Positions 8,898 through 17,466 are shown, numbered from the stretch's first letter. The stretch is DNA of 64,000 bases from Mageeibacillus sp. UBA5734 (GCA_002419365.1 DIGA01000060.1:1-64000), one strand, 5' to 3'. The notes: generated by a model not told the origin, from the sequence alone. A program made the numbers and translations.

Positions 8898-9887
8898 TCA
8901 CCCCCTGATGTCGAGATCCGAAATGTTGCTTTCTTTGACGATAAAAACTGGACGCCTTTTTGTTTCCAGGTATGTTTTTTGCAAGTATTGACCTAGAATG
9001 CCAATCGTAAACAGTTGCAGGCCGCTGGTTGTAAAGATGATGCAAGCGAGAGAGGGCCAGCCGGCAACAGGGTCTCCATAAACCAGGGTTCGGAAAATGA
9101 TCAAACCTACGAGCAGCAATGCAATTGCAAAAAAGAGCAGCCCACCAAATGAAGCTAGTGTCAGGGGCAAGGTTGAAAATGAAAAAATGCCTTCCAATGA
9201 ATACAGCACCAGCTTCCAGAAAGTCCATTTGGATTGTCCAGCTACCCTTTCGACATTCTCGTATTCAATCCAATGGTTTTTAAAGCCAACCCAGCTGAAT
9301 ATGCCCTTTGTGAATCGATTAATTTCTGTCATGTTCAATATTGCCATAGCCATTTGCCGTGTCATCAAACGAAAGTCTCTGGTGCCATCAGCCAAATCAA
9401 TGCTTGAGATCCTCTTGATCATTTTATAGTACAATCGTGCACAGATAGACCGGATCACGGGCTCACCTTCGCGATTGATCCTTCTCGCTGTCACGCAATC
9501 ACAATTGCCAGATAATACTACATCATACATGCCTAGTATTAATTCTGGTGGATCCTGCAAATCTGCATCCATCACGACCAGATAATCTCCGGTTGCAGCC
9601 TTCATTCCAGCATAGATCGCTGCGTCTTTTCCAAAATTTTTTGAAAGTGACAAATAGTTTACACGCTTATCTGTCACACGGATTGATTTGATCACATTCA
9701 GTGTATGATCAGATGAACCGTCATCGACAAATATCATTTGAATGTCAGCATGCTTCTCCAGCATTTTTTCACCGACTGAATGGATTTCGTTATAAAACCG
9801 AGGGAGTGTTTCTTCCTCGTTCAAACAAGGAATGACTACAGATATGCATACAGAATGTGAAAATTCGCTATTCATTTGGTTTTCCAT
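8898..9887 (-). CDS. GtrB/DPM1-like family 2 glycosyltransferase (polyprenyl-phosphate sugar synthase)
   Basis: Probably transfers a sugar from a nucleotide sugar to undecaprenyl phosphate on the inner face of the membrane. The GT-A domain shows DDGSSD (residues 55-60) and the metal-binding DADLQDPPE (107 onward), followed by two hydrophobic helices near 230-295, the GtrB/ArnC layout. The start ATG has AAGGA 5 bases before it. It is first in the operon with the methyltransferase and YfhO-like protein, giving a plausible chain: lipid-linked sugar made here, modified by the methyltransferase, used outside by the YfhO protein. AT-rich composition suggests acquisition by transfer. Confidence 0.87.
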   Translation of the reverse strand: MENQMNSEFSHSVCISVVIPCLNEEETLPRFYNEIHSVGEKMLEKHADIQMIFVDDGSSDHTLNVIKSIRVTDKRVNYLSLSKNFGKDAAIYAGMKAATGDYLVVMDADLQDPPELILGMYDVVLSGNCDCVTARRINREGEPVIRSICARLYYKMIKRISSIDLADGTRDFRLMTRQMAMAILNMTEINRFTKGIFSWVGFKNHWIEYENVERVAGQSKWTFWKLVLYSLEGIFSFSTLPLTLASFGGLLFFAIALLLVGLIIFRTLVYGDPVAGWPSLACIIFTTSGLQLFTIGILGQYLQKTYLETKRRPVFIVKESNISDLDIRG

Positions 9888-10100
9888 CTCAATCCTTATT
9901 ACCAGAAAGTTTTATCAAGACAAGTCACTTAATAAATGATTGCTTTGCAGTCAAGTGGCTTGAATTCATATCATTGAATAAGATTATACTGATTTTGATC
10001 GCTAACTGCATGAAGCACATAATTTCAAATATTTATCGAGTCTGTCTAATAACTTACATCGATTTCTTTGACCTTCTCTGACTTTCGTAACCTATGTGAC
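9888..10100. other. AT-rich intergenic region, no gene seen
   Basis: The gap between the divergent glycosyltransferase operon and hsp20 is strongly AT-rich. It contains no supported gene. A weak leftward promoter candidate (TTGTCT with TAATAA 16 bases on) lies just before the glycosyltransferase start. Confidence 0.5.
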
Positions 10101-10128
10101 TTGAAAGCAGACTTTTCTTGCTTATAAT
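10101..10128 (+). promoter_or_regulatory. Sigma-70-type promoter of hsp20
   Basis: TTGAAA at 10101-10106 and TATAAT at 10123-10128 with a 16-base spacer. No complete CIRCE inverted repeat is present, so HrcA control is not supported. Confidence 0.7.
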
Positions 10129-10140
10129 GAAAATCACTAA

Positions 10141-10160
10141 AGTCAAACAAAGTCAAACAA
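10141..10160 (+). repeat. Tandem 10-bp repeat AGTCAAACAA x2 in the hsp20 leader
   Basis: Two perfect head-to-tail copies of a 10-base unit lie between the promoter and the ribosome site (GGAGG at 10161-10165), about one helical turn apart. They may bind a regulator or affect the mRNA leader. Confidence 0.5.
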
Positions 10161-10173
10161 GGAGGAAGCAACA

Positions 10174-10629
10174 ATGTTTGAGCTCATTCCCGTTAATCGC
10201 AGAAAAAACTATCTGGTCCATCGCAACCTGTTCTGGCATGATATGGACACGCTCTTTGATCAATTCTTCAATGATAGCTTGCTTCTTGCCAAGCCATCAG
10301 AAAAGACTGGGATGCGTGTTGACATTAAAGACACCCAGGACGCCTTTGTGATCGAAGCAGAATTGCCCGGTATCAATAAAGAAAATATTGATATCAAGAT
10401 CCAGGATAATCTCCTGACCCTTTCAGTCAACCAGGAAGAAAATTCTGAAAACAACAAAGATTCGTACCTCGTTCGCGAGCGTCGTGTCCGCTCCCTGCAG
10501 CGCAGCTTTGATGTCAGCGCCGTCGATGCAGACAAGATCTCAGCCAAATTTGAAAATGGCCTTCTGGCTCTGCAATTACCCAAGAAAGAACTTGTTAAGC
10601 CAGAGAGTCGCAAAATCGATATCGAATAA
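10174..10629 (+). CDS. hsp20: Hsp20/alpha-crystallin small heat shock protein
   Basis: ATP-independent holdase chaperone that keeps unfolding proteins soluble. It is 151 residues, with the alpha-crystallin domain at about 42-142, including VIEAELPGINKENIDI and the A-x-x-x-NGLL core (AKFENGLLALQLPK). The N-terminal arm, FWHDMDTLFDQFF, is the hydrophobic client-binding region usual in clostridial Hsp18. It has its own promoter, a strong GGAGGAA ribosome site with 8-base spacing, and its own terminator, so it is a single-gene transcript. Confidence 0.95.
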   Translation: MFELIPVNRRKNYLVHRNLFWHDMDTLFDQFFNDSLLLAKPSEKTGMRVDIKDTQDAFVIEAELPGINKENIDIKIQDNLLTLSVNQEENSENNKDSYLVRERRVRSLQRSFDVSAVDADKISAKFENGLLALQLPKKELVKPESRKIDIE

Positions 10630-10644
10630 TGTTCTCGTGACCTG

Positions 10645-10680
10645 GGCTGGTGCGATCCATCGATCGTGCCGGCCTTTTTT
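10645..10680 (+). terminator. Intrinsic terminator of hsp20
   Basis: A 13-bp stem with three G-U pairs (arms 10645-10657 and 10662-10674, loop CATC) is followed by six T. The T-tract overlaps the stop of the convergent pdxA-like gene. Confidence 0.85.
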
Positions 10681-11677
10681 ATGGCGCGTAACAGGGCGCA
10701 TATTTGGCAGCCAGCCGGATCGCTTCGATCATGCTGACGGCGCTGGCTATCCCCTGGCCGGCAATATTGAAGGCCGTACCATGGTCAACTGAAGTCCGCA
10801 GGAAGGGCAGGCCATTGGTGATGGCGATCGTCCGTTCGAAGTCGTAGGTCTTGGTCGCGATGTGCCCCTGGTCGTGGTAAAGCGACAAAACAGAATTATA
10901 GTGGCCTTGCAGCGCCAGATGAAAGACAGAATCGGCACCAACCGGTCCTTCGACAGCATAGCCCTGTGCCTGGAGTTCCTGGACCGCTGGTTCCACTTCC
11001 CTTACCTCTTCATCGCCAAACAAGCCATGTTCGCCGCTGTGCGGATTGAGCCCGGCTATTGCCATCGTTCCTTCTACGACTCCCAGCCGGCGCAGCGCAG
11101 CCGTGCAGCGCTGGACATAGTCAATCAAGCGATCTTTCGTCACCAGGTCGCAGGCTTTGCGCAGGGATACGTGGCGGCTGAGAAAGAAGACACGCAGGCC
11201 TCTGACTTCAAACAGTGTCAGAGGATCTGCGGTTCCGGTCAGGTCGGCAAAAATCTCCGTATGGCCGATAAAGGGGACCCCTGCCGCTTTGAGTGATTCC
11301 TTGTTGATCGGAGTCGTGGCCACGGCATCGACTTGCCGGTCCAAGGCCAGTTCGATCGACTTGGCGATAAATTCAAAAGCAGCTTGGCCGCACAGAGCGC
11401 TGACCTTGCCAACGACAAATTGTGCCGGGTCTGCGTTTCCCAAGTCCATCAAGCTAAGGACACCTGTTTCGCCCTGACACTGGTCTGGCGTTGTGACGGT
11501 CTGGATCTGCACGGATACCTGGCAGCTGGCGATCGCTCGCTCCAGGACACGGCGATCACCGATCACCAGAACCTTGGCGACTGTTGAAACAGCAGGGTCG
11601 GCCATGGCTTTGACAATGATTTCGGGACCGATCCCAGCCGGGTCACCCATTGGGACTGCAATGATTGGACGATTCAT
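10679..11677 (-). CDS. pdxA: PdxA-family 4-hydroxythreonine-4-phosphate (or 4-phospho-D-threonate) dehydrogenase
   Basis: NAD-dependent decarboxylating dehydrogenase. The 332-residue protein shows [11 protein letters not shown] at the N-terminus, [37 protein letters not shown] (metal-binding His) and SLYHDQGH, all hallmarks of PdxA. The family holds the vitamin B6 enzyme and PdxA2, which acts in D-threonate or erythronate breakdown. No pdxJ, pdxB or DUF1537 kinase lies nearby, so context does not decide; the overall sequence seems nearer PdxA2, but this is only an impression. GGAG stands 9 bases before the ATG. It is a single gene, convergent with hsp20 and divergent from metQ. Confidence 0.88.
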   Translation of the reverse strand: MNRPIIAVPMGDPAGIGPEIIVKAMADPAVSTVAKVLVIGDRRVLERAIASCQVSVQIQTVTTPDQCQGETGVLSLMDLGNADPAQFVVGKVSALCGQAAFEFIAKSIELALDRQVDAVATTPINKESLKAAGVPFIGHTEIFADLTGTADPLTLFEVRGLRVFFLSRHVSLRKACDLVTKDRLIDYVQRCTAALRRLGVVEGTMAIAGLNPHSGEHGLFGDEEVREVEPAVQELQAQGYAVEGPVGADSVFHLALQGHYNSVLSLYHDQGHIATKTYDFERTIAITNGLPFLRTSVDHGTAFNIAGQGIASAVSMIEAIRLAAKYAPCYAP

Positions 11678-11745
11678 GCGTTTCGACTCCTTCCTCTGGC
11701 GGACAGACGTTCAGGTCCGACTTGACGAGAGCGTCACCTGTGAAC

Positions 11746-11774
11746 TTGACAGGCTCCGTCGCCCGCGATATAAA
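11746..11774 (+). promoter_or_regulatory. Sigma-70-type promoter of metQ
   Basis: TTGACA at 11746-11751 and TATAAA at 11769-11774 with an ideal 17-base spacer. The leader of about 70 bases shows no recognisable SAM riboswitch or T-box. Confidence 0.75.
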
Positions 11775-11848
11775 GCATCGTATTCCAGTATGGAACGCAG
11801 CTGACACCACAGTTGACTGGAATCATTATACGAAAGAAGGACATGAAA

Positions 11849-12733
11849 ATGATCAGAAAATTTCGCTCTTTATCCCTCCTTTTAGTTCTGGCCCTCGCAC
11901 TTGCTGCGCTATCCGCCTGTGCCGGCCAGACACCCACAGCCACAACGGCCGCCCAGACCCAAGCAGCAGCAGAAACATCAGCCGCTGCCGAGACGACTGC
12001 CGCACCTGTGACACTGAAGGTCGGTGCCACCCCAGTTCCCCATGCCGAGATCCTCAAGGTCGCCCAGGCCGAGCTTTTAAAGCAGAACATCAATCTGGAA
12101 ATCGTTGAGTACACCGATTATGTCCAGCCCAACCTGGCCCTCGACAGCAAGGAACTTGACGCCAATTTTTTCCAGCACCTGCCCTATCTGCTCGACTTCA
12201 ATGCCAAAAATGGCACCAAGCTCGTCAGCCTGGCCGCCGTGCATTTCGAACCGCTCGGCCTCTATCCCGGCCGGACCAAAAGCCTGGCTGACCTCCAAGA
12301 CGGCGCAACGATCGCCGTTCCAAACGACACCACCAACGAAGCCCGGGCTCTGCTCCTGCTCCAGGCCCAGGGTCTGATCGAATTGCCAGCCGACGCCGGC
12401 CTGGAAGTCACCCCAAAGGACATCACTGCCAATCCGAAAAACTTGAAATTCACCGAAGTCGAAGCTGCCCAGATTGCCCGCGCACTGCCTGACGTGGATG
12501 CCGGTGTCGTCAACGGCAACTACGCCATCGAAGCAGGCCTGACCATGTCCGACGCATTGGCTGCTGAAGCCGCCGACTCGATTGCAGCCCAGACTTTTGG
12601 CAATATCCTGACCATTCGCGAAGGGGACGAAGCCCGTCCGGAACTGGTTGCCCTGGCCGATGCCCTGAAGTCGCAGGCAGTCCAGGACTTCATTGCCAGC
12701 CAGTATGCAGGTTCCGTAGTCGCTCTGGGCTGA
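11849..12733 (+). CDS. metQ: MetQ-type methionine-binding lipoprotein
   Basis: Extracytoplasmic substrate-binding lipoprotein of the methionine importer. It has a signal peptide with lipobox LSAC (Cys24), a short Thr/Ala-rich linker, then the NlpA/MetQ domain (TLKVGATPVPHAEIL; NLALDSKELDANFFQHLPYL; IAVPNDTTNEARALLLLQ). ATG 11849 is preferred over 11843 because AGAAGG ends at 11840, giving an 8-base spacer. A strong terminator separates metQ from metN and metI downstream, probably giving more binding protein than transporter. The ligand is inferred from family and neighbours. Confidence 0.93.
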   Translation: MIRKFRSLSLLLVLALALAALSACAGQTPTATTAAQTQAAAETSAAAETTAAPVTLKVGATPVPHAEILKVAQAELLKQNINLEIVEYTDYVQPNLALDSKELDANFFQHLPYLLDFNAKNGTKLVSLAAVHFEPLGLYPGRTKSLADLQDGATIAVPNDTTNEARALLLLQAQGLIELPADAGLEVTPKDITANPKNLKFTEVEAAQIARALPDVDAGVVNGNYAIEAGLTMSDALAAEAADSIAAQTFGNILTIREGDEARPELVALADALKSQAVQDFIASQYAGSVVALG

Positions 12734-12789
12734 CAGGATTTTTCCACTGTCAGCAGACCGACTTAAGCTGACACCTCAACGTCAGCACC

Positions 12790-12825
12790 AGATTGCAGCA
12801 GGGTCTTCCCTGCTGCAATCTTTTT
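12790..12825 (+). terminator. Strong hairpin between metQ and metN
   Basis: A perfect 14-bp stem (12790-12803 with 12808-12821, loop TCTT) is followed by a T-tract. As metNI has no clear promoter of its own, partial read-through is likely and would set the ratio of MetQ to MetNI. Confidence 0.88.
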
Positions 12826-12889
12826 GATTATTCTTAGGGGTATTATTGTCAATGTCTGGCAAACAGATCTTTAACCATGAGGTTTATTG

Positions 12890-13705
12890 ATGATTGAAAT
12901 CCGCAATCTGACCAAAATCTATCCGGCCACTGGCAGCAGCCCGATGGTACGGGCGCTGGACCAGGTGAACCTGACGATCGATACAGGAGATATTTTCGGC
13001 ATCATCGGTCTTTCCGGCGCCGGTAAAAGCACCCTGATCCGCTGCATCAACTTGCTGGAAAGGCCGACTGAAGGTGAGATCCTGGTCGATGGCCTGGATG
13101 TGGCCAAGCTGAACGCCCATGATTTGCGGGCGTTCCGCAGTCGATTTGGCATGGTCTTCCAGGACTACAACTTGTTCATGCAGCGGACGGTCGCCCGCAA
13201 CATCGCTTTTCCGCTGGAAATATCCGGTGTTCCTGCGGCAGAGCGAGCTGCCAGAGTCACCGAGCTTCTGGAACTGGTCGGTTTGTCTGACAAGGCCAAC
13301 GCCTACCCGGCCCAGCTCTCCGGAGGCCAGAAACAGCGGGTGTCCATTGCCCGTGCACTGGCAACACACCCTGAATTCCTGCTTTGTGACGAGCCAACGT
13401 CTGCCCTTGACAGCCTGACGACCACCTCGATCCTCAACCTGCTGTCGGACATCAATCGCAAGCTTGGCGTCAGCATCATCATCATCACCCATGAGACCAG
13501 CGTCGTACGCCGTATTTGCCGCCACATGGCGGTCTTGTCGGAGAACCGCATCCTGGAAACAGGTGCAGTTGCTGATCTGGTGGCCAATCCGCAAAGTGCC
13601 CTGACCCGCCAGTTGCTGAAGCTGGAGCAGACGGTTGCCGAAGATGCTGCGGACGCGTTTGATGCCTTGGATGCCTTTGAAGCGGAGGTGCACGATCATG
13701 AATGA
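12890..13705 (+). CDS. metN: MetN-type methionine ABC transporter ATPase without NIL domain
   Basis: Cytoplasmic ATPase of the methionine importer. Walker A is GLSGAGKST, the signature [15 protein letters not shown], and Walker [12 protein letters not shown]. The protein is 271 residues. MetN proteins of about 340 residues carry a C-terminal NIL/ACT-like domain that senses methionine; here the chain ends in an acidic tail soon after the ATPase fold, so direct feedback inhibition is probably lost. ATG 12890 is preferred over TTG 12887 because GAGG at 12879-12882 is 7 bases away. It overlaps metI by 8 bases, so the two are translationally coupled. Confidence 0.92.
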   Translation: MIEIRNLTKIYPATGSSPMVRALDQVNLTIDTGDIFGIIGLSGAGKSTLIRCINLLERPTEGEILVDGLDVAKLNAHDLRAFRSRFGMVFQDYNLFMQRTVARNIAFPLEISGVPAAERAARVTELLELVGLSDKANAYPAQLSGGQKQRVSIARALATHPEFLLCDEPTSALDSLTTTSILNLLSDINRKLGVSIIIITHETSVVRRICRHMAVLSENRILETGAVADLVANPQSALTRQLLKLEQTVAEDAADAFDALDAFEAEVHDHE

Positions 13706-14387
13706 ATTCGGCCCCTGGCTCCAGGAATTCTGGGCCGATTACGGTTTGCTGCTGATAGAAGGTACGGGTGCAACCATCTGGATGGTTCTGGCTTCCACCC
13801 TGCTTGCCCACTTGATTGGACTGCCTATCGGCGTGCTGGTCGTGATCACCGATCGCGGCCTGTTGGTCCCCATCAAGCCAGTCCATGCCATTCTGGAAGG
13901 GATCATCAACATCGGCCGCTCCATCCCGTTCATCATTTTGATGATTGCCCTGATTCCTTTCACCCGCCTGGTCGTCGGCACATCCCTGGGTGTCAATGCG
14001 ACGATCGTCCCACTCGTCATTGCGGCGGTTCCTTTTGTCGCCCGGCTGACGGAAAGTGCCCTGAAGGAAATCCCCGCTGGTGTCATCGAATCCTGTCATG
14101 CCATGGGTGCCACGATCAGCCAGATCGTTTTCCGGGTTCTGGTGCCCGAAGCCATGCCAGCCCTGATCCGCGGTCTTTCGCTGACAGCCATCACCCTGGT
14201 GGGCTATTCCGCCATGGCCGGGGCGATCGGCGGCGGTGGACTGGGGGATATCGCAATCCGCTACGGCTACCATCGCTACCAAACTGACGTCATGTTCGTC
14301 ACGATCGTTTTACTGATTGTTCTGGTCCAGGTGATCCAGGGCAGCGGCAATGCTCTCGCCAACCAGGTCGACAAGCGAAAGCGCTGA
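13698..14387 (+). CDS. metI: MetI-type methionine ABC transporter permease
   Basis: Membrane channel of the methionine importer, 229 residues with five hydrophobic segments. The cytoplasmic EAA loop that contacts MetN reads [20 protein letters not shown]. Conserved family stretches [11 protein letters not shown] and [16 protein letters not shown] are present. The start overlaps the metN stop and has GGAGGTG 7 bases before it. A terminator follows directly. Confidence 0.94.
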   Translation: MNEFGPWLQEFWADYGLLLIEGTGATIWMVLASTLLAHLIGLPIGVLVVITDRGLLVPIKPVHAILEGIINIGRSIPFIILMIALIPFTRLVVGTSLGVNATIVPLVIAAVPFVARLTESALKEIPAGVIESCHAMGATISQIVFRVLVPEAMPALIRGLSLTAITLVGYSAMAGAIGGGGLGDIAIRYGYHRYQTDVMFVTIVLLIVLVQVIQGSGNALANQVDKRKR

Positions 14388-14413
14388 CGTGTCTGTGGTT
14401 CCCGACATTCAAG

Positions 14414-14451
14414 GCTGTCATCCCAGGCTGCTGCCAGGATGACAGCTTTTT
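14414..14451 (+). terminator. Intrinsic terminator of metNI
   Basis: A 10-bp perfect stem (GCTGTCATCC at 14414-14423 with GGATGACAGC at 14437-14446) is followed by five T. Confidence 0.85.
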
Positions 14452-14494
14452 CAACAGTCCGGAAACTGTTGCTCGAAAAAGCAGGGGAATCGAC

Positions 14495-14500
14495 TATAAT
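14495..14500 (+). promoter_or_regulatory. -10 element (TATAAT) of the 92-residue protein gene
   Basis: A consensus TATAAT lies 49 bases before ATG 14550 and overlaps an earlier in-frame ATG (14499), arguing against that earlier start. The -35 is weak (TCGAAA, 16 bases upstream). Confidence 0.5.
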
Positions 14501-14549
14501 GAACGTATCAGAGCAAGTCTGTTTAGCAAGATCCGTCAAAGGTGCTCAT

Positions 14550-14828
14550 ATGGAAAACGAATTTGAAGAAGGTTTCTGGGAGGTCTACGACCGGGCCGAG
14601 GAATTGGCAAAGAAAGATCCAGAATGGCGTTTTCTGGAGGAGCAGATCCACCATGCCCTCAATCGCTTTGAAACGATCGAAGGCCTGCAAGACAGGCTCA
14701 TCACGCCGATTGACAAGCAGTATGTCCTCTTCATGAAAAAAATCTATGAGGTCATGCGCCAAAACGAGGCCGCTGCCACGCAAAAAGCAGTCTTACCGCA
14801 CGTCGATCACAAAGATGTCAAACACTGA
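14550..14828 (+). CDS. Small acidic helical protein of unknown function
   Basis: Not recognised. A 92-residue, charged, almost wholly helical protein (FWEVYDRAEELAKKDPEW, IHHALNRFETIEGLQDRL) with no signal peptide, membrane segment or cysteine. AAAGGTG lies 5 bases before the ATG and a TATAAT box upstream, so it is probably a real gene. Its last codons overlap the 3' end of the convergent glf gene by 11 bases. It might be a small adaptor or regulator, but nothing in the sequence decides. Confidence 0.55.
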   Translation: MENEFEEGFWEVYDRAEELAKKDPEWRFLEEQIHHALNRFETIEGLQDRLITPIDKQYVLFMKKIYEVMRQNEAAATQKAVLPHVDHKDVKH

Positions 14829-15927
14829 ATTCTTTTTCCACCCGGACCAGGGCACTGGCAATGACCTGGTGCATGTCGTAGTACTTGTAGTCAGCCAGTC
14901 GGCCACCAAAGATCACGTTGTTCTCCTGGTCAGCCAATGCCTTGTATTGCAGATACAAGGCATTATTTTTGTCATCATTGACCGGATAATAGGGCTCATC
15001 ACCTTGTTTCCATTCTGCCGGGTATTCACGGGTGATAACGGTCTTGTCCTGGGTGCCGAATTCAAAATGCTTGTGCTCGATGATCCGGGTGAAGGCCGTC
15101 TCACGGTCGGTGTAATTGACGACCGCATTGCCCTGGTAATTCTCTGAGCCTAATGTCTGGTGTTCGAATCGCAGGCTGCGGTATTCGAGATTGCCGAAGC
15201 GGAAGCCATAGAACTCATCGATCATGCCGGTGAAAACGGTCTTGCCGGCGAGCGTTTCCAGTTCCACGCGGTGGGAGAAATAATCAGTCTCCAGCCGCAC
15301 GTCAATGCCCTCGAGCAGGCGGTTGGTGATCTGGTTGTAACCGCCCTCCGGAATGCCTTGGTATTTATCATTGAAATAATTGTTGTCGTAAGTGAAACGC
15401 ACCGGCAGGCGCTTGATGATGAAGGCTGGCAGCTCGGTAGCCGGACGGCCCCACTGCTTTTCGGTATAGCCTTTGATCAGTTTCTCATAAATGTCGGTAC
15501 CAACCAGGGAAATCGCCTGCTCCTCGAGATTGTGCGGCACCGAAATGCCAGCAGCCATGCGCTGGGCCGAGATCCGGGCCTGGGCCTCCGCTGGCGTGAT
15601 GACCCCCCAAAGCTTGTTGAAGGTGTTCATGTTGAAAGGCAGGTTATAGATTTCGCCCTTGAAATTGGCGATCGGTGAATTGGTGTAGCGATTGAATTCG
15701 GCAAACTGGTTGACATAGGTCCAGATGCGCTTGTCGCTGGTATGGAAAATGTGGGCTCCGTAGACATGGACATTGATCCCGGCGACAGATTCGCAGTAGA
15801 TATTGCCGCCCGTATGTTTTCTCCGGTCAATGACCAGGCAGCGCTTGCCGCGCAAGGCCGCCTCATGGGCAAACGTTGCACCAAAAAGGCCGGCACCAAC
15901 GATCAGGTAATCATAGGGCTTTTCCAT
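14818..15927 (-). CDS. glf: UDP-galactopyranose mutase
   Basis: FAD-dependent cytoplasmic enzyme that converts UDP-galactopyranose to UDP-galactofuranose for cell-surface glycans. It is 369 residues with the N-terminal dinucleotide fold LIVGAGLFGATFAHEA, then the family stretches HTGGNIYCE, VHVYGAHIFHTS and NLPFNMNTF, the Arg-containing PVRFTYDNNYFNDKYQGIP and a C-terminal FGGRLADYKYYDMHQ. GAGGTCT lies before the ATG. No galactofuranosyltransferase is adjacent, so it supplies a pathway encoded elsewhere, perhaps partly by the glycan operon at 5.9-9.9 kb. Confidence 0.95.
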   Translation of the reverse strand: MEKPYDYLIVGAGLFGATFAHEAALRGKRCLVIDRRKHTGGNIYCESVAGINVHVYGAHIFHTSDKRIWTYVNQFAEFNRYTNSPIANFKGEIYNLPFNMNTFNKLWGVITPAEAQARISAQRMAAGISVPHNLEEQAISLVGTDIYEKLIKGYTEKQWGRPATELPAFIIKRLPVRFTYDNNYFNDKYQGIPEGGYNQITNRLLEGIDVRLETDYFSHRVELETLAGKTVFTGMIDEFYGFRFGNLEYRSLRFEHQTLGSENYQGNAVVNYTDRETAFTRIIEHKHFEFGTQDKTVITREYPAEWKQGDEPYYPVNDDKNNALYLQYKALADQENNVIFGGRLADYKYYDMHQVIASALVRVEKEFSV

Positions 15928-16055
15928 AGGGAGACCTCGCTTGTCTGTTTTTTATGATTTTAACATGGAAATGGCAACCAGATCATTATGTAACGCGCCT
16001 TACCGCTCCAGGAAATGTTTGATGGTATCGTCAACTTACAAGATTCGTCAATCGC

Positions 16056-16085
16056 AATCGATTCTGACAGATTCTGAAATCGATT
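16056..16085 (+). promoter_or_regulatory. Twin AATCGATT palindromes before osmC (candidate operator)
   Basis: The 8-bp palindrome occurs twice (16056-16063 and 16078-16085), centres 22 bases apart, about two helical turns, just upstream of the osmC ribosome site. This spacing suits two dimers bound on one DNA face. No matching regulator is known from the sequence. Confidence 0.45.
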
Positions 16086-16108
16086 CACTTATTTTTAGGA
16101 GGTATCCC

Positions 16109-16525
16109 ATGCCTGTTCGTGATTCATCCGCTGTCTGGAATGGCAATTTGAAAGAGGGCAAAGGCGTCATGCGCCTGGGCTCCGGCATGTACGAGGGGCC
16201 TTTCACCTTTGCATCCCGCTTTGAAGAAGGCACCGGCACCAACCCTGAGGAGCTGATTGGCGCAGCCCATGCTGGCTGTTTTTCGATGTTCCTGTCGGCC
16301 ATCCTCACTGATGCCGGACATGTGCCGACCCGGATCTCCACCTCGGCCAAAGTCCACCTCGGCGCCGGGCCGAAAATTGTCCTGATCGAGCTGTCCACCG
16401 TCGGTGAAGTCCCCGGGATTGACACCGCCACCTTCCTGGAATTCGCTGAAAAAGCCAAAGTCGGGTGCCCCGTCTCCCAGGCGTTGTCGGCAGTTGAGAT
16501 GAAACTGACAGCTGAACTGATCTGA
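16109..16525 (+). CDS. osmC: OsmC-family thiol peroxidase
   Basis: Cytoplasmic peroxiredoxin-like enzyme that reduces organic hydroperoxides. It is 139 residues. The two family cysteines are present: AAHAGCFSMFLS and VGCPVSQAL. The N-terminus SAVWNGNLKEGKG fits the OsmC subgroup more than Ohr. The start has AGGAGG 6 bases before the ATG; earlier in-frame starts have no ribosome site. It stands alone with a terminator behind it and a candidate operator in front. Confidence 0.92.
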   Translation: MPVRDSSAVWNGNLKEGKGVMRLGSGMYEGPFTFASRFEEGTGTNPEELIGAAHAGCFSMFLSAILTDAGHVPTRISTSAKVHLGAGPKIVLIELSTVGEVPGIDTATFLEFAEKAKVGCPVSQALSAVEMKLTAELI

Positions 16526-16545
16526 CCAGAGTCATTCAGGGCTAT

Positions 16546-17466
16546 TCATTTGCCATAAGGACCGTTCCGCAAGGGACGGTCTTTTTCATCCCCCGCCTTG
16601 AGGATCATCGCGATCAGGGCCTGCATGGCGGGTGTCAGGTATTTGTTTTTGTGGTGAACCAGGCTGAAAGCACGGACCAGGTCGAGGCCCTCGACCCTTA
16701 CGGTCCGCAACGAGCCTGAACGCAGAGATGCTGTGATCAGGCGACTGGAGAGCACCGCGATGCCCAGTCCATTCACGGCAGCCTGGACCATGGCGTCCGA
16801 GTTGATCGCTTCCCAGGCAATGTTCCACGGGATCTGCTGCAAGGACATGGTATGCGCGAACAGTTCGCGGGTTCCGCTGCCCTGCTCGCGCACAATGAAG
16901 GACTGGTCATCCAGCGCGTGCAGCGGAATGGGGCGGTCGATGTTGAAAAACGGGTGTTTGCGACCACAGGCCAGGACCAGGTGGTCAGCCATGAACGGCT
17001 GGACCAGGATGTCCTGGCTTGTGATCGAGCCTTCAACCAGAGCCAGATCCAGTTCATTGCGGATGACCAGCTGCTCGATATCCCTCGTGTTGCGGATACT
17101 CGCCTCGACTCTGACCTGCGGATACAGGTCGCCGAAAGCGGTCAGGAAGTCCGGCAGGAGACAGGTTCCGATCGTCAGAGTCGCCCCGACACGCAGGCTG
17201 CCGCTGGCAGATTCAGCCTCGATGGCCTGGTCCATTTCGCCAAGCAGATTGATCATATGCCGGGCATAGCCGAGCAGGACTTTGCCAGGTCCTGTCAAAT
17301 ATAATCGCCGCGACAATCGGTCGAACAGCCTGACCCCATAATGCTTTTCCAGATCAGCGATGGCCTGGCTGACCGTTGGCTGGGCGATGAACAACGCTTC
17401 CGAAGCGCGTGTCATGTTGCCCGCATCGACAACAGCCAGGAAGATGTGCAGGTGGCGCAGGGTCAT
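16546..17466 (-). CDS. LysR-family transcriptional regulator
   Basis: DNA-binding regulator with an N-terminal winged helix-turn-helix (TRASEALFIAQPTVSQAIADLE) and a C-terminal effector domain with two periplasmic-binding-like lobes (SGSLRVGATLTIGTCLLP onward). It is 306 residues from the ATG preceded by GAGGTGAAAGG; an earlier in-frame ATG would add 8 residues but lacks a ribosome site. It is divergent from the yeiH-like gene, a pairing seen in many bacteria (YeiE/YeiH, CysL type), so it probably controls that gene and itself through the site at 17515-17541. Its effector is unknown; sulfur compounds are plausible from the pairing. Confidence 0.9.
   Translation of the reverse strand: MTLRHLHIFLAVVDAGNMTRASEALFIAQPTVSQAIADLEKHYGVRLFDRLSRRLYLTGPGKVLLGYARHMINLLGEMDQAIEAESASGSLRVGATLTIGTCLLPDFLTAFGDLYPQVRVEASIRNTRDIEQLVIRNELDLALVEGSITSQDILVQPFMADHLVLACGRKHPFFNIDRPIPLHALDDQSFIVREQGSGTRELFAHTMSLQQIPWNIAWEAINSDAMVQAAVNGLGIAVLSSRLITASLRSGSLRTVRVEGLDLVRAFSLVHHKNKYLTPAMQALIAMILKAGDEKDRPLRNGPYGK
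16560..16586 (+). terminator. osmC terminator embedded in the lysR 3' end
   Basis: A 9-bp stem with one G-T pair (16560-16568 with 16573-16581, loop GCAA) is followed by five T. It lies inside the last codons of the convergent lysR gene. Confidence 0.8.

Noticed and set aside
9857..10081. Possible 74-residue protein in the AT-rich gap before hsp20
   Set aside because: The start overlaps the beginning of the glycosyltransferase gene, there is no ribosome site and the translation looks like random AT-rich sequence.
15150..15180. GTTCGAATC reminiscent of a tRNA T-arm
   Set aside because: No acceptor stem or anticodon arm fits around it and it lies within the intact glf coding sequence.
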